From positions 558,001 through 622,000 of the forward strand of contig JAFFSR010000351.1 of the NCBI GenBank assembly GCA_017163975.1: DNA of 64,000 nucleotides. Direction: 5' to 3'. The stretch is from Anastatus disparis (taxonomy: Eukaryota; Arthropoda; Insecta; Hymenoptera; Eupelmidae). The notes under the pieces were generated by a model. The model worked only from the letters and a program-made list of their open reading frames with translations. It was not told where the DNA came from and did not search any database. A program made the translations under genes and the position numbers. Below, in pieces: positions 23,385 to 36,589 of the stretch. The number at the start of each line of letters is the position of its first letter. The first letter of the stretch is position 1.

Positions 23385-26300
23385 ATGTCAAATGAAAAGA
23401 AATATTATGATAAACGCATACTTCGAGGCAAAAGGAAAGGTAAATTCGCGAAAGTGAAGGTTATCGAGAAAATTGAGAAGATAGCTTTTTCTTTAACGAA
23501 GAGTGAAAAGAAGGTTAGTTAACATATACTATTTTTCGCGTTTTATTTTATTGCAACTAAATAAAACATATAGAATACGTTTTCACATAATGTATTTTGA
23601 AAATATTAAAATATAATTTTTAAAAATTCTTGTTTTCTCACTACAGAGTAATGATCCAATTTCTGAACGTAGAATTATGGATAGTAATGTATTGGCTGAG
23701 GAATTATGGTGCAATCTTTGCAATTTACCACTGTCATTAAGATACAGAATAGGTGAACAAAGAATAATGCTGGCTAGTATATATACGGTCCAGTGCCAGA
23801 ATTGTCAAAGATTGTATCAAGTTCATACAAACAGACCTGATTCACGTGACAGAGGCTCTTACTCTATCAATATTAGAGCTGCTGCAGGTAAACTTTAAAT
23901 TAAATTTAAAAATATTTGTTGTATTAAGTGCAATAAATATATTTAAAAAATTCCAGGTATGATAGATAGTGGTATGGGCTCAACCCACTTTAATTCTTTT
24001 CTTAATGCTCTCAACATTCCACCACTGATAGAAAACAATTTTAAAAATTGTGAAAGAATTGTAGGAAACGCTTTGGAAAAACTTGCTCAAGAATCCTGTG
24101 CAGAAAGCCTTAAGTTGGAAAAGCAATTAACATTAGAACAAAAGTAAAAAAATAAATAAAGGCCGTTGTTAAACTTACGACAGATGTTTAATTTCAGATA
24201 TCTATCGTAAAATAATTTAAAAACGTTAAATTTAATGGAAAATATCGTAAAATAAATTATAAAACTATAAAATATACTAAATTTTATATAAATAAGATAA
24301 AAAATATTAAATAGTTTAGACAAAAAAAAATCTGTCGTAAACTGTCGTAAAGTTATATAAAAATTTGAAGATGGGCAATGCAATGTGACATTTGATGACG
24401 ATCGAAAATTGATAGCCTAAAATTGAAAATCCATTATCGTTATTTTTTAAAATTTTAATAAAAACCAGAAGAAAAAAAAAGAAAAGACCAAGGAATAAAG
24501 GTATATGACTTATAATTTTAAATTATTTGAAATTCTTGTTTGAAATTTTGAATTTCAATTTTACCCCGTATGCGGTAATAGGTCACGGAACACTTATTGG
24601 ACATTTTTCTGGTAAAGTGATTTCTTACGCCGTACGTACCAAAGATTGTCGAATTTGTAAAACATTTCCGTATCCTAAAAAACATGACTGTCGTCGTAAT
24701 CATCAAGGTTCTGCAAAATCAATGGAACTTTCTATGGCTAATGAGCTAGTGAATAACAACCCATTATTAGAAGCAGAAAATGTACATATTTCAGTATTAA
24801 TTGGAGATGACGATTCCTGTTCAATAGCAGCAGTTAGAAGATCAGCTCGTTTTAGTATTATTAAATGGTCTGATTTAAATCATGGTCACAAATCACTCAC
24901 TTCTGCTTTGTATGCTCTCAAGTTACCACGAAAATTAATAGAATACTTTTCACACATGTTTTTCGATGTTGTCAAACAAAACAAAGGAAATTCTTCTGAA
25001 ATTCAATCAAGACTTCTTTCTATTGTACCACATGCATTTGGTGATCACGCACAGTGTAAAGAATGGTGTAAATTCAATAATGATAAAAAGAATTACGTTT
25101 ACAAATATCTTCCTAATGGTAAATCTCTTGTAGATGCTGAACTCCGAGCTTCTTTAACGAAATCATTTGGTCGGTTTGCAAATTCTGCCGAGAAAATTAG
25201 TGAGTGTGGATCAACTCAAAATAATGAAAATGTAAATTCAATAATTGCATCAAAAAACCCTAAAAGTAGACATTACGGTTCTTCTGATTCCTTATTTTAT
25301 CGAGTAGCAGCTGGGATATGTCAGAAAAACATAGGGCCTACCTACGTATCTAAAGCTCTTGAAAAGATTCAAAAGATTTAAACTTCTCCTATCAGTAAAC
25401 GATGTCAAAAATACCTAGGAAGAAAATGTGATATAAAAGAATCTAAATCATTTCGAACTAAAAAGCTTGTGAAAAAAAGGAGAAGAAATGAACTAAAGAA
25501 AATAAGATCACGCAAAGATGTCTCTAATGAACAACAAGAAAGTTTAATCTATGAAAGTGGAATGAATAGTCATGAAATTCAAGATCTTGCATCTCAAATA
25601 TCAGAAAGAGCACCTGTTTTAATTTCTAATGCTTAGTGTAAAATAATAATTTTCGATATTGAAACTACTGAGTTATTAGCTCAAGATGATATTTGTCAGG
25701 TAGAAGTATGAGTTTTAAAGAGAAATGTCAAATTTCATTTATATATTCAATTTTATTTTGTAGATAGCTACTGATGCTTATGATTCAAACCACTCTTTTA
25801 ATACTTACGTAATTCCATCAAAGAATTTTAGTAAAAAAGCAAGTGAAATTACTGGGCTTCAGATAATTGATGGCGATATGTATCTTTATGAAAAAAAATT
25901 GATGCCGATGCAGCGAGACTTGCTATTCTCAAATTTTTACAATATTTACAATCATTCGAATCACCGATAATATTACTAGCTCAAAATGGTTATAGGTAAC
26001 TCATAACAGCTATTTATTTTCTATCAATTCAAATTTATAATGAAGTACAAAAATTCATATTTCAAATTTCAGATTTAATGTACCAAGATTAATTAATTTA
26101 ACTTTAAAAGTAGGCTTACTACAAAAGTTAAAGAACGTAGTGCACAGATTTGCTGACTCATTAGTCTTATTAAGGAATAAATTATCCGAAAGAAAAAAAG
26201 AGAAGAAAAAATTTCCTATTGTTTCTTTAGCTTCTGATTATGTACCAGCATCAAATTTAGATACACTGCATAATGCAAGTACAGATGTAAAAATATTGAA

Positions 26301-26610
26301 AGAGATATTAAAGGTTACCGAAGTAATAAACGATGTAAAAACAAATTATAAAAATTTTAATGACTTGAAACGAGAAGAAGTAGAAAATGTTTCTAAATCT
26401 ACATTATTGGTATATAAAGACAAAATATCTACTGGGACGATAAATAAATTAGCTCGGGCAGGAATAAACAAACTTTTATTGGATCAAGCATATGAAAATA
26501 GTGGATGCGAAGGTTTGCGGATTTTGCTAGGAGAGAGCGTGAATGGTAAAGCTCGAGTAACGACTAACAAAAGAGTTTTAGAGAAAATATACAGTATTTA
26601 TAACAATTAA
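23385..26610 (+). pseudogene. Transposase fused to a DEDDh (TREX/DnaQ-like) exonuclease, spliced and broken
   Basis: Spliced blocks with GT/AG borders: 23385-23513, 23647-23887, 23957-24143, then about 24582-25699, 25764-25995 and 26073-26610. Block 2 holds two CxxC pairs (CNLC, CQNC). Block 3 carries SGMGSTHFNSFLNALNIPP and the long block IGDDDSC, both typical of this transposase group. The piece between 24144 and 24582, where the first catalytic Asp is expected, is scrambled. A Lys/Arg-rich linker follows. Then come exonuclease motifs: FDIETTE (Exo I, 25652-25672), LLAQNGYRFNVPRLI (Exo II, across an intron) and HNASTDVKIL (Exo III). In-frame stops stand at 25379 (TAA) and 25634 (TAG), and a frame change near 25902. 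Phases agree at the exonuclease introns, so transposase and nuclease look like one original protein. Confidence 0.75.
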
Positions 26611-27438
26611 GAAAATATTTTATATGATTAAAGATATGTTTATTTTTTTCATTTTAACAAATATTATTAAATAAAAATAATTAATATATTGGCAACACTA
26701 TAGCTTGTAAATGCATCAAGTAGCTGTAATTTTAACTTTTAACTAATAAAAATGAATTGATTTAAAATGCAGTGATTGTATAAAATTATATTAAGATATA
26801 TGTAGCAGCAAATAAAATTATTTTTCTTTGGAATCGTTGTAAGATATATTTAATAACCTATTACCTCATCGTTTCTAAATTTGAAAGAAATATTTCAAAA
26901 ATTTCAAGTTTTAAATTGTAACATCTACAAATTAAAAAAAATAATTCATTTCAAATAAAATTAATTCATTTTTTATTTTCTAAATATCATCCTCTTTTTC
27001 AATAAGTTTTGTTCTATTATTTTAAAAAGTCTAGGGACACTACAGTTTTTGCGCCATTTGTACATCGGAAGTCCGCCATATTGTTTGCATACAATAATTC
27101 AGTTACTCGATTTTCGCGACAAAATTGAGCTTTCCTGTCATCGTCAAGGTATTATTTTCTTTACATAGATAGAAAGCTAAGCTTCTCTCTTTTCGTATGG
27201 TATGTTTTTTGTTACGATGGTAAAAATATTGTCTGAGAAAAGCTCTTTTTTTTCGTTTTTTTTTAACTGTTTTTTATATGTTTTCACGTTAAAATTGGAT
27301 ATTTCAAGTTCATTATTCTCAACAAAATGATCGTCAACCTTACTTGATTTTTCGCACAGTGATTCTTATCATTATAGAGATCACGTATACAAAAACTTAT
27401 TGAAGTCTTGAAAAGTTATCTTGGAATAGGGAACCACC
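26611..27438. other. 3' non-coding part of the Kolobok-like element
   Basis: AT-rich; no second gene seen. Ends in the GGGAACCACC terminus. Confidence 0.5.
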
Positions 27439-27442
27439 TTAA

Positions 27443-28060
27443 AAGAAAAAAATTCGATTTTTCATTTTTTTGGTATTTTTTTGTAAATTATCCGATTAAT
27501 CTGCATAAAAATTTGCATGGAAATAATTTTCGATCCCCGAAATAAAATATACTTCTGAAAATTGATTTCCTTTGCATACTTTTAATTTTAGAGCATTTTG
27601 AAATTTTTGAAAATAATGTTTGTATTTATTTAGTCAATTAGATTTCGAAAAGTAATAGATGGATTAGCTTCACTAGTGCGAAAGCTATTGAAAATTGGTC
27701 TACTTAGAATAGTTTTAATGAAATAAACATTTAAAAAATTTTTTTAATTTTATATTTTTCATTTTTTTGATATTATACTTAAACTACTCTATGAATTTTC
27801 TTAAAAATTTTCATGGAAATTATTTCCGATAGCCAAATTAAAAGAAACTTTTGAAAACTGATTTTCTTAGTGCAGTTTTAATTTTAGAACATTTTGAATT
27901 TTTGAAAAAAATGTTTGTATTTATTTTGTTACTTAGATCTCGAAAAGTACTCGATGGATTTGCATCTAATTTTTCATATCATTTATTTTTTTAATTGACT
28001 AGTACGGAAGCTGTTAGAAATTGGTTTTCTTAGTGAAGTTTTAATTTTAGAGCGTTAAGA
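27443..28060 (+). repeat. Composite repeat R, right half
   Basis: Continues the copy broken at 23054: three diverged ~180 bp units with TTTTCTTAGTG, CTCGATGGATTTGC and T-rich tracts. Confidence 0.65.
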
Positions 28061-28840
28061 AAACATAAACTGAACATTAGTGATCCAAGTTACAGCATAT
28101 GACCCTAAATTTATGATCAGTGATGGAGGATTAAAATGTTAAATATCATAAAATTTATATTAAGTATAGACCGGATTCGCTGTCATTGTTCAATTGATTT
28201 TTGTGCTATTTATGCGAATATTATAACGATTGCGTAAGCGCTACTTCGAGATCGAAATGGTAACTTGACAATTTTCATTGCTCATGATTGATAAACATTT
28301 TTATATTACAACATTATTGTTGTTGGATTATTGTTTGTTTCATCAGCTGTGATTTAGCTATGATATATATTGTATGCTTTTACTAGAGTTGTGTTATTTA
28401 TTTTTACTTGAATTAAGAAAAAAATTGTTGAAAGTTAAAAATTCAACATAGGCTCTTCTGGATAAAAAATCTTTTATGCTTATAATTCAATAAATAAGTG
28501 TAAGTTTCAAAAGATTTTTTTTTAGATCGGGATTGTAAAATGACTATCTTCATTGCTCAAGATTTAGATTTATCTATGAATTACATCCTTATAGATGTTA
28601 TAATATTGATTGTTTTAAAAAAATTTTAAATATTAAAAAGAAGAGAAAAATACGACATAATTTATGGAAAAAAATTTATAATGCAATTAAATAAACTGTA
28701 AGCGTTCACATAGATTAATTATATGTAGTTTTACGTTTCATGATAAATAATATAATCAATTACGTAAGCTTACATACAAAAGATATTAGAAAAAATTGCT
28801 GATAAATAATTTTTCTTACATTCAAGTCACATTTAAAAAT
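28061..28840. other. AT-rich, with one end of a TTAA MITE
   Basis: TTAAGTATAGACCGGATTCG near 28157 matches the terminus of the 11353 MITE family; the other end is not found. Otherwise nothing recognised. Confidence 0.4.
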
Positions 28841-29272
28841 TAAAAATGTAATGAACACCAACTCAATGAGCTCTATAAGAAAGCATTGCGCCAAAGCACT
28901 TGGCAGCGTTTTTTTTTTCAATAGGGTCGAAATAAAGTATTATAAATACTCCTTATAAGACATTTTTATTGTTATAAGAATAATAAGTTCATTTATGAAA
29001 AATGCGTAGCTTTTAATATGAAAAAATATACAAAAAACATGTGTACGAAACACGTGTAAAAAATACGTGTTTTTTCAATAAGCAAGAATTTTTCACAAAA
29101 TTTCATGTCAAAATATGTGAAAAAATACATGATAAAAACATATAAAAAAACACGTGAAAAAAAGACTTGAAAAATATGCAAATTTAACATGTTTGAAACA
29201 AGTGTTACTTTCACGTGCTTTTTTTACGTTTTTTCTAACGCGTGAAAATAACACGTGTTTTTTCAATAGGAT
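28840..29272. repeat. R fragment plus CACGTG-rich repeat
   Basis: GAAAGCATTGCGCCAAAGCA at 28881 as in 13931, then a relative of 22180-22445 (TTTTTCAATAGG borders, CACGTG phrases). Confidence 0.6.
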
Positions 29273-31037
29273 AAACGAACAGCAAATATTAGTGTTTTCC
29301 CACTTCCACTCTTGCAATTATATTATAATTTATAGTCAAGTTGTTAACAGACATTTCCTAAATATAAAAACCAAAATTCTCAAATATTTTTCTTCCTTAT
29401 GTTAAAACAAGCAGAAAAGTATTCTTAAAAAATTAAGTTAAAGATAGGAAAAGAGATCAAATTAGAAAAAGAAAGCTTGAAAGATGTACTAAAACGATGC
29501 AAAGAGCTTTTTGCCCATAATTCTTTTGAGAATTGAGTCTATCTTCTTTTAGTCCAATAAAAGCGGGCGCCGATCACACGTATGTGCTATTGTAAATCGA
29601 TTCGATTCGACACGAGGATAGGACGATTGATGAGGTTAAAATTATGCTTTAGCAAGTGCGCTTGCTCACATAAATCTTCGTGCCTGTCGAAATTCGATTC
29701 GACAATCGTACATAATATGTATAATAGCACGTGTCTATACACGCTTATATGTGCAACGTTTATAGTATAAGTTACACAAAAAGCAAATAGGGTTCACTTG
29801 AACAAACTTTTCGACGAATCTCATGAGGGGAATATAAAAGCCCCTACTTTTACACATGGATGCACGCAAAATATTGTAATTTCACAAGTTTAACAACGTT
29901 TTATCATAATTTTTAATTGTTTAATTTAGTAAAAACAAAATTTTATTTCAACTGGAAGCTGTGCTTTCAGTATACATACGGAAACTAAGAATTGTGGCAT
30001 TTGCGAAAATTATAATTATTTTTTTTATTAGAATTAGTTATTTTTAACTTGATCTATTATAAATTTAAATAAAAATAGTAATATAACCACACACTAATAA
30101 TAATATTGATCATTAAAAAAATATATTTAGGAATACGTAATTACAATTGTAAACAAAATGCACCCAAAAAAATACAAACAGATTCATATCTTTTTTTCTC
30201 TGTTGCTCATATAGTAGTTTAACATGCACTACTACTTAAATGTACACACACATTCATAAACAAAGTGACAGCTGACTAACTTTATTCGCAATGACGAATT
30301 ACAATTTTCATAAATCATTTTGATTGTAAACATAGTAAAAAAAAATATAATTTATTGTGATGATAGACTTTACAATAACAAATGTAAAAAATTAACTAGT
30401 TGCATACTATTATATACTAGAAAACAATAGTAAGACTAAACAAACGCATAAAATAAAATACAATTCAGTGTGACAGAATATTGCTAATAATAGTAATAAT
30501 AGTAATAATAGTAATAATAATAATAACAAGTGAGTGTAGCAATAGATTTAAGATTTAAAATCACAAAAACTCAAAATCGATAATTTCAATAATAGACAAA
30601 TCTAAAGTTCAGTAATAAGTTTATAGAGTGAGAAAGAGAGAGAGAGAGATTTAATTTGATTTGATTTAATAACGTTTTTATTGTACATTATATTTTACAT
30701 ATAAAATAAAGAAAATTTAAACAATTCAATAAAGCAAAATAATTATTAAAAAAAAAAAAAAAAATACTCATACATAACATAATTATATCGAGCAGAATAC
30801 TAAATAAAAATTAATTAAAAAATAAAAAATTTAATTCCATGCTAAATAACAATAACAGATAAAGTGAGAAAAAAAGTGAAAAAAAATATTAACAGCGCTT
30901 AGAGATGAGGCCTCAATAAAGGAGTAAGTCCACTCTCAGAGGAAAGAAAGAAGGAGAAAGAGGATGATTTAAAGGAAGTAGGGGAGGCAGAGGATCTGAT
31001 GATAGAGGGAAGGTAAGAGAGAGAGAGAGAGAGAAAA

Positions 31038-31068
<31 letters not shown>
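29273..31068. other. Non-coding AT-rich region with simple repeats
   Basis: No gene seen. GATTCGATTCGAC occurs with inverted partners near 29600-29705. An AGGGGAATATAAAAGCCCCT hairpin containing a TATAAAAG box lies at 29826-29845, but no ORF follows. (TAATAG)n at about 30488-30528, GA and TA runs at 31015-31069. Confidence 0.4.
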
Positions 31069-31073
<5 letters not shown>

Positions 31074-31500
31074 ATATTATATAGTTATATAAAAAAAAAC
31101 CTCCTCTCCTACCCCTCATTATTCCTCCCTCACTACCCCAGTCACCCCTTTACTACCCAAGTCACTCCTTTTGCTACCCCTCGTACGTCACTCATCCCCC
31201 CCTCAGATAATTTAGCTAAACATACCTTATTTTACCAATGTATTTGTTACTCATTCTCTATACCACTACTATCACCCTTCCCACTACTACCCCTTCATTA
31301 CTATTCCTCATTTTTTTCTTTCCTCCTCAAAAAATCACAAGTCACCCCTCAAAATAACGTAAAAATGTCTCTTAAAATGGCTCTTAAAAGATAATCCTCA
31401 CTACCTCAGTCACCCCTCTACTACCCAAGTCAACCCTCGCTCCACAAGTCACCCCTTATAACCACTCATACCCCTCATACACTCTTCATATAATCATTAT
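31069..31500 (+). mobile_element. Helitron 5' end with C-rich tract
   Basis: A then TCTCTATATTATATAG matches the 5' end of the Helitron at 36922. Downstream is a C-rich tract built of GTCACCCCTYTACTACC-like words (31095-31480). No matching 3' end was found, so this copy is probably truncated. Confidence 0.5.
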
Positions 31501-31649
31501 AAACCATTAGGAAAAAAATTCAAAAAATTTTTTAATTTTATATTTATGAAATACTTACTTAAGATTATCTAATGAAATATATATTTAATACACAGTTATC
31601 AATATTATAGATTGTTGATATAGTTATTTTTCAACCATCAACTAATACC

Positions 31650-32040
31650 TACGTTCCTTAGACAACTTTCCACACCACCCATACTGAGACAAAAAAAAAT
31701 AAGAAACTTCTACTTCCAACATTTAAGCTTACTTTTTTTTGTGTCCAAGCTGTACTTGCCTAAAAGTAAAGCACATTTTACTTTGTGCTCATTCTCTTGG
31801 TCAAAAAAACTTATTAAAAACTTTCCTACGTTTAAAAGATTCTTCTTTCAGGTTAGCTTAAATTTGTTTTTTTGTCTTAAGTTGATCTTGTGAAAGTCTT
31901 AAGTAGAAGTTTTTATTTTTTTTATCAGTATAACGAGGTATTGTCAATAGCGCGTTGGGTTTTTTTTTGTTTATAAAGAAAAATTAAATATTAAAAGTGG
32001 CACTCTTCGCCAGTAGCCCTACATAACCACTTTTAAAATA
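31650..32040 (-). repeat. Repeat shared with the arms of the 48.7-54.2 kb palindrome
   Basis: TTTCCACACCACCC, CGCGTTGGKTTTTTTTTTGTTT and CGCCWGTAGCCCTACAYAACC occur in the same order at 53391-53645 and inverted at 49215-49470. Here it is interrupted by the MITE at 31684-31928. Confidence 0.6.
31684..31928. mobile_element. 245 bp MITE, TA target
   Basis: CTGAGACAAAAAAAAATAAG..AACTTCTACTT is matched inverted by AAGTAGAAGTTTTTA..ATCAG. TA at 31682-31683 and 31929-31930. Confidence 0.65.
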
Positions 32041-32730
32041 ATTTAAATTAAAAAAATTTTTTCACATTTCTTTATATGTCAAAAGTAAAAATGTTATTGT
32101 TAATTTACATTAATTAAAAAGAACAAAATTATAATAATTATTAATTAATTTATTTATAAAAAAGTAAAAATAAAAATTATATTACTAATGTAAAATTTTA
32201 TCTTTAAAACTCTTTATACAAGCAAACAAAATCATATAATTTTTATTTTATTTATTTTTAATATTTTCAATATTTTAAGAAATATATTTTTATCCTTTTT
32301 CGTTTGTTTATATTTAATCATTTATAATATAAATTATATAACAAATTATAAATTTTTTATATAAAGAGTGTGATATTACTTTTTAATATTTAAATAAATA
32401 ATTTAATTTAATTCAATTCTTTAAAAAACGATTCTATATAAATTTATAATATATTTTTAATATATTTATTTTAAAATCATAACTATAGTTATTATGATTT
32501 CCTTACCTATTTTATTGTTTCTAATATATATATTTAAATTATTCTAAAATGAGATAAATCATAATTAATTAATTCATAAAGGAATATAAAATTATAAGTA
32601 TTTTAAATTATAATTATACATTATTTTAAAATATAATTTAAAAAAATAAACTCGACATGAACTAATTATTTTATAATATATTATTAAAAAATATACTTAT
32701 CTTAAATTACAAAATATAATAATATTATAT
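32041..32730. other. Very AT-rich, nothing recognised
   Basis: About 0.7 kb of A/T-dominated DNA downstream of the RPA-like gene remnant; no polyadenylation site stands out. Confidence 0.5.
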
Positions 32731-32963
32731 TACTAATCTGGTGATGGCTAAAAAGAAATAAGTAAATTTTCATTTTGTTTTTAATTTATTTAAAAAAATA
32801 TATATTAAAAATTAAAAAATAACCTCATTTAGAAACATTTCGTTTCCATTAATTAAATTGACAATATCCATTTTTGCTTCATTTAAAACTTTTATATTTT
32901 CAATACCTCCAAATTTTGAAATGAATGAATTCTCTATTTATTGATAATAAATATAATATATAC

Positions 32964-33000
<37 letters not shown>

Positions 33001-33003
<3 letters not shown>

Positions 33004-34153
33004 TACCGCTCAAAAGTTCGTAAAAATTTTTTTTTTTTTTAACTCAACTTCAAACTGCAATATTTCGGAAACGGCTCGATGAATTTGAAAAATCCGGACA
33101 GCGTTTGAAAGATCAGACAAAATACTATCTTTTTGTGTCTTGCCAAATATTTTTATCTCTTTTTTTAACTCTATTTCTAATGATAGAAAAATTTTTTATT
33201 TTTACGAATTTTTAAATTTCAATCAATCAAATGTAACTTTTTAAGAAATTGTTGAAATTAAAAAATTCGAACACGACTGAAAAGTAGAGTGGATTTCCTA
33301 AATCTTTATGTTTTATGATTTTTTTGTATCTATTTCCTGCGTGTAGCTAAAAATGCGCAAAAATGGAAAGTACAAGAAAATCAGTTTTAGATATGATAAT
33401 ATTTTCCAATATCGCGGGTCTATTTTTGTTTACATTTCAGCATGTGTTCAAATCTGTAGTTCGTATATACATACGAAGAATTAAATTTGTAAATAACTTT
33501 AATTTATTCAAAAAAGGACACTATCATTTATAATAATTGTGATAAAATTGGTGATAATTTTGTTAAAAGTATACAATACCGTTCATTAGTTCGTAAAAAA
33601 ATTTTTTTTTAGAAACTCAACTTCAAACTGCGATATTTCGAAAATGACTCGATAAATTTAAAAAATCTGGATGGCGTTTAAAAGATTAGACAAAATACTA
33701 TCTTTTTGTATCTTGCTAATGTAAACCAAAATTGACTCGTGACATTGGAAAATATTATCATATTTAAAACTGATTTTCTTGTACTTTCCATTTTTGCGCA
33801 TTTTTAGCTACACGCAGGAAATAGATACAAAAAAATCATAAAATATAAAGATTTAGGAAATTCACTCTATTTTTCAGTCGTTTTCGAATTTTTTAATTTT
33901 AACAATTTCTTAAAAAGTTACATTTGATTGATTGAAATTTAAAAATTCGTAAAAATAAAAAATTTTTCTATCATTAGAAATAGAGTTAAAAATAGAGATA
34001 AAAATATTTGGCAGGACACAAAAAGATAGTATTTTGTCTGATCTTTCAAACGCTGTCCGGATTTTTCAAATTCATCGAGCCGTTTCCGAAATATTGCAGT
34101 TTGAAGTTGAGTTAAATAAAAAAAAAATTTTTACGAACTTTTGAGCGGTACTG
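33001..34153. mobile_element. Tc1-like foldback element, ~430 bp TIRs
   Basis: CAGTACCGCTCAAAAGTTCG begins it and CGAACTTTTGAGCGGTACTG ends it, with near-perfect inverted arms of about 430 bp and TA on both sides (32999-33000, 34154-34155). The CAGTRGCGGTCAAAAGTTT-type end is known from insect Tc1-like elements. A third, diverged copy of the terminus in direct orientation lies inside (about 33578-33718). No transposase. It sits within an intron of the RPA-like gene. Confidence 0.85.
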
Positions 34154-34414
34154 TATATATATATATATTTATAAATTTACTATGTATAAATATAAATTTA
34201 TAATACCAAATTCTTGCAAATCTCCAATAATTTCTAATTTTTTGCCTTTTCCTATTTTTAATATACCATCGTCTATAGAATTTATTACAATTTCTAATTT
34301 GTAATGACCATCAATTATATTAGAATAATATTTTGTACTATTATTATCTTTTTAAATAAATTTATTTCGCAAAAATCCTTAAATTTCTAAAAAATTTTTA
34401 TAAAACGTATATAA

Positions 34415-35846
34415 TATTACACTACCTTTTAATTTTCGAATGTAATAAGATTTATTCAAAGCTTTTGAATATTATGTCTGTTATTTTTTGTTTTAAGTCA
34501 TTATTCAAACTGATGAATACTATTTTATTATATTATTATTTCTTTTGAAAAAGTATATTTTAGGCGAGTTTAGTTATTAAACAGTATAGTATTCTTTAGA
34601 ACATCTTTTCTAAATGTTTCTTTTTTTTTTACTACATACATCATATTTTTTTTTAATTTCAGTTCTTAAGAGTATACTGAAATGAATTGAGTAATTATTA
34701 CTAAGTTTATACGTTTTACTAGATTTATCTATAGTTTTTGCTTAAGAAAGTTTTGAAATCAATCAAGCAATCGTGGAGTATTTCTGTATTCAATTCATTC
34801 TTTTTAATAATATAAAATTCATGGAATATTTACAGTTTCAGCTAAAGAAAGTTTTGAAATCAATGAAGCAATCGTCGAGTACTTCTGTATTCAATTCTTA
34901 CTTTTTAATAATATAAAATCCATAAAATGTTCAATTTATATTCTCTTTGATAGACGAATATTTGGAAAAACTTTGCCAAATAATTTTTGAAAAAAGGGAT
35001 TATTGAGATGAAGATAGCGATGATAGTACACATCAAAATTGAAAAAAAAATTATTTATCAGATCAACTTATTATTCCATTTATGAGTGAATATTACTACT
35101 TAAAAATTGATGAACTATACTTGATCTTAGTGATATCTATTTTATTTTATTCCTGATGAAAGATTTACTTAATAAACAATTTCTGAAACGATTAACTTCA
35201 AAGTTTTGGGATAATTTTCTATTTAATATGCTACGGTTGAAGACCAAAATTGTGCAATTTTATTTCTAAAAACTTGGCAGAAGTGTTAGAAGCCATTAGC
35301 TTCTAACAACTTATATTTGAGAATTTGCTGCCATCAACTTCAAAATTATTTATGCCTTTTTAAAACTTTCAGGGAAGATACCCTTTTTAATTGTAATACT
35401 TTTAATAAAATAAAATTATGCATTCTCTATCTCATCACACTATCTTTTTATTTTCAAGTGCTGTAAAATATATTAAATTTTACTAAATATCTACAAAAGA
35501 ACTTGCCAGCCCCGTGGTTTAATATTTTGTTGGTGAAGTGCTGAATGTATGTGGGTACTGCTTTATAATTGAATTGTTAGCTAATTCAAGTGTGTTGAAT
35601 AATAAGTAAAAATATGAATCTATAAACCAATTGTGTACATGTACAATTTTCATCCGTCGTAATATATTGTCAATGTAAAGGAGTAAAAAAATTTAGTCTT
35701 ATAGAATATGCTTTTTCAATTTTCTATGTTCTAACTTTTTTAAATAAAAAAAGGTAAATACTAACTTGTATATAGTAAAGCTCAAACGTTAAGAATCAAT
35801 CTGTATTTATTATTATGTAATGGTTAACATGATCTACTAATTTTTG

Positions 35847-35900
<54 letters not shown>

Positions 35901-36580
35901 TTCAATGATTATTTACATATTATTACCGATGGATAGTAGTTTTCTATATTCAAAGAATATTATTAAGAACATTCTAGTATTATTAAAAAGTAAGAATTGA
36001 ATACAGAAGTACTCGACGATTGCTTCATTGATTTCAAAACTTTCTTTAGCTGAAACTGTAAATATTTCATGAATTTTATATTATTAAAAAGAATGAATTG
36101 AATACAGAAGTACTCCACGATTGCTTGATTGATTTCAAAACTTTCTTAAGCAAAAACTATAGATAAATCTAGTAAAAGGTATAAACTTAGTAATAATTAC
36201 TCAATTCATTTCAGTACTCTTAAGAACTGAAATTAAAAAAAAATATGATGTATGTAGTAAAAAAAAAGAAATATTTAGAAAAGATGTTCTAAAGAATACT
36301 ATACTGTTTAATAACTAAACTCGCCTAAAATATACTTTTTCAAAAGTAATAATAATATAATAAAATAGTATTCATCAGTTTGAATAATGACTTAAAACAA
36401 AAAATAACAGACATAATATTCAAAAGCTCTGAATAAATCTTATTACATTCGAAAATTAAAAGGTAGTGTAATGATATTTTTATGTATTTAATATTATTTT
36501 AAAAAAGAATGAATTGAATACAGAAGTATTCGACGATCGCTTGATTAATTTCAAAACTTTCTTAATAAATATTAATATAC
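34415..36580. repeat. Palindrome of ~2.1 kb, arms about 500 bp
   Basis: The left arm (about 34425-34925) and right arm (about 35965-36475) are close inverted copies; they start TTACACTACCTTTTAATTTT and end with its complement. Each arm holds two tandem ~105 bp units with TTTTGAAATCAATSAAGCAA and GAGTAYTTCTGTATTCAATT. An extra unit follows at 36500-36570. The ~1 kb loop has no gene and includes a (TA)n at 35855-35900. Confidence 0.75.
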
Positions 36581-36589
36581 ATGGAAATA

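Larger units (their letters stand above)
23059..27438 (+). mobile_element. Kolobok-like DNA transposon with TTAA target site
   Basis: GGTAGTTCCC at the left end and GGGAACCACC at the right end form short TIRs; TTAA stands outside both (23055-23058, 27439-27442). The flanks join into one copy of repeat R, which supports the insertion. The gene inside carries a transposase of the type that automatic annotation often calls Mutator-like, but the TTAA target is the mark of Kolobok (or piggyBac), not of Mutator with its 8-10 bp duplications. Length 4.4 kb. The coding part is decayed. Confidence 0.75.

Noticed and set aside
23059..27438. Calling the element a Mutator (MULE)
   Set aside because: The domain type is often named Mutator-like, but no 8-10 bp duplication is seen, while TTAA is present at both borders.
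29826..29850. Host promoter with TATA box in a hairpin
   Set aside because: No ORF or initiator follows within a plausible distance.
30488..30528. CRISPR-like or regulatory array
   Set aside because: A simple (TAATAG)n run in a eukaryotic context; no spacers.
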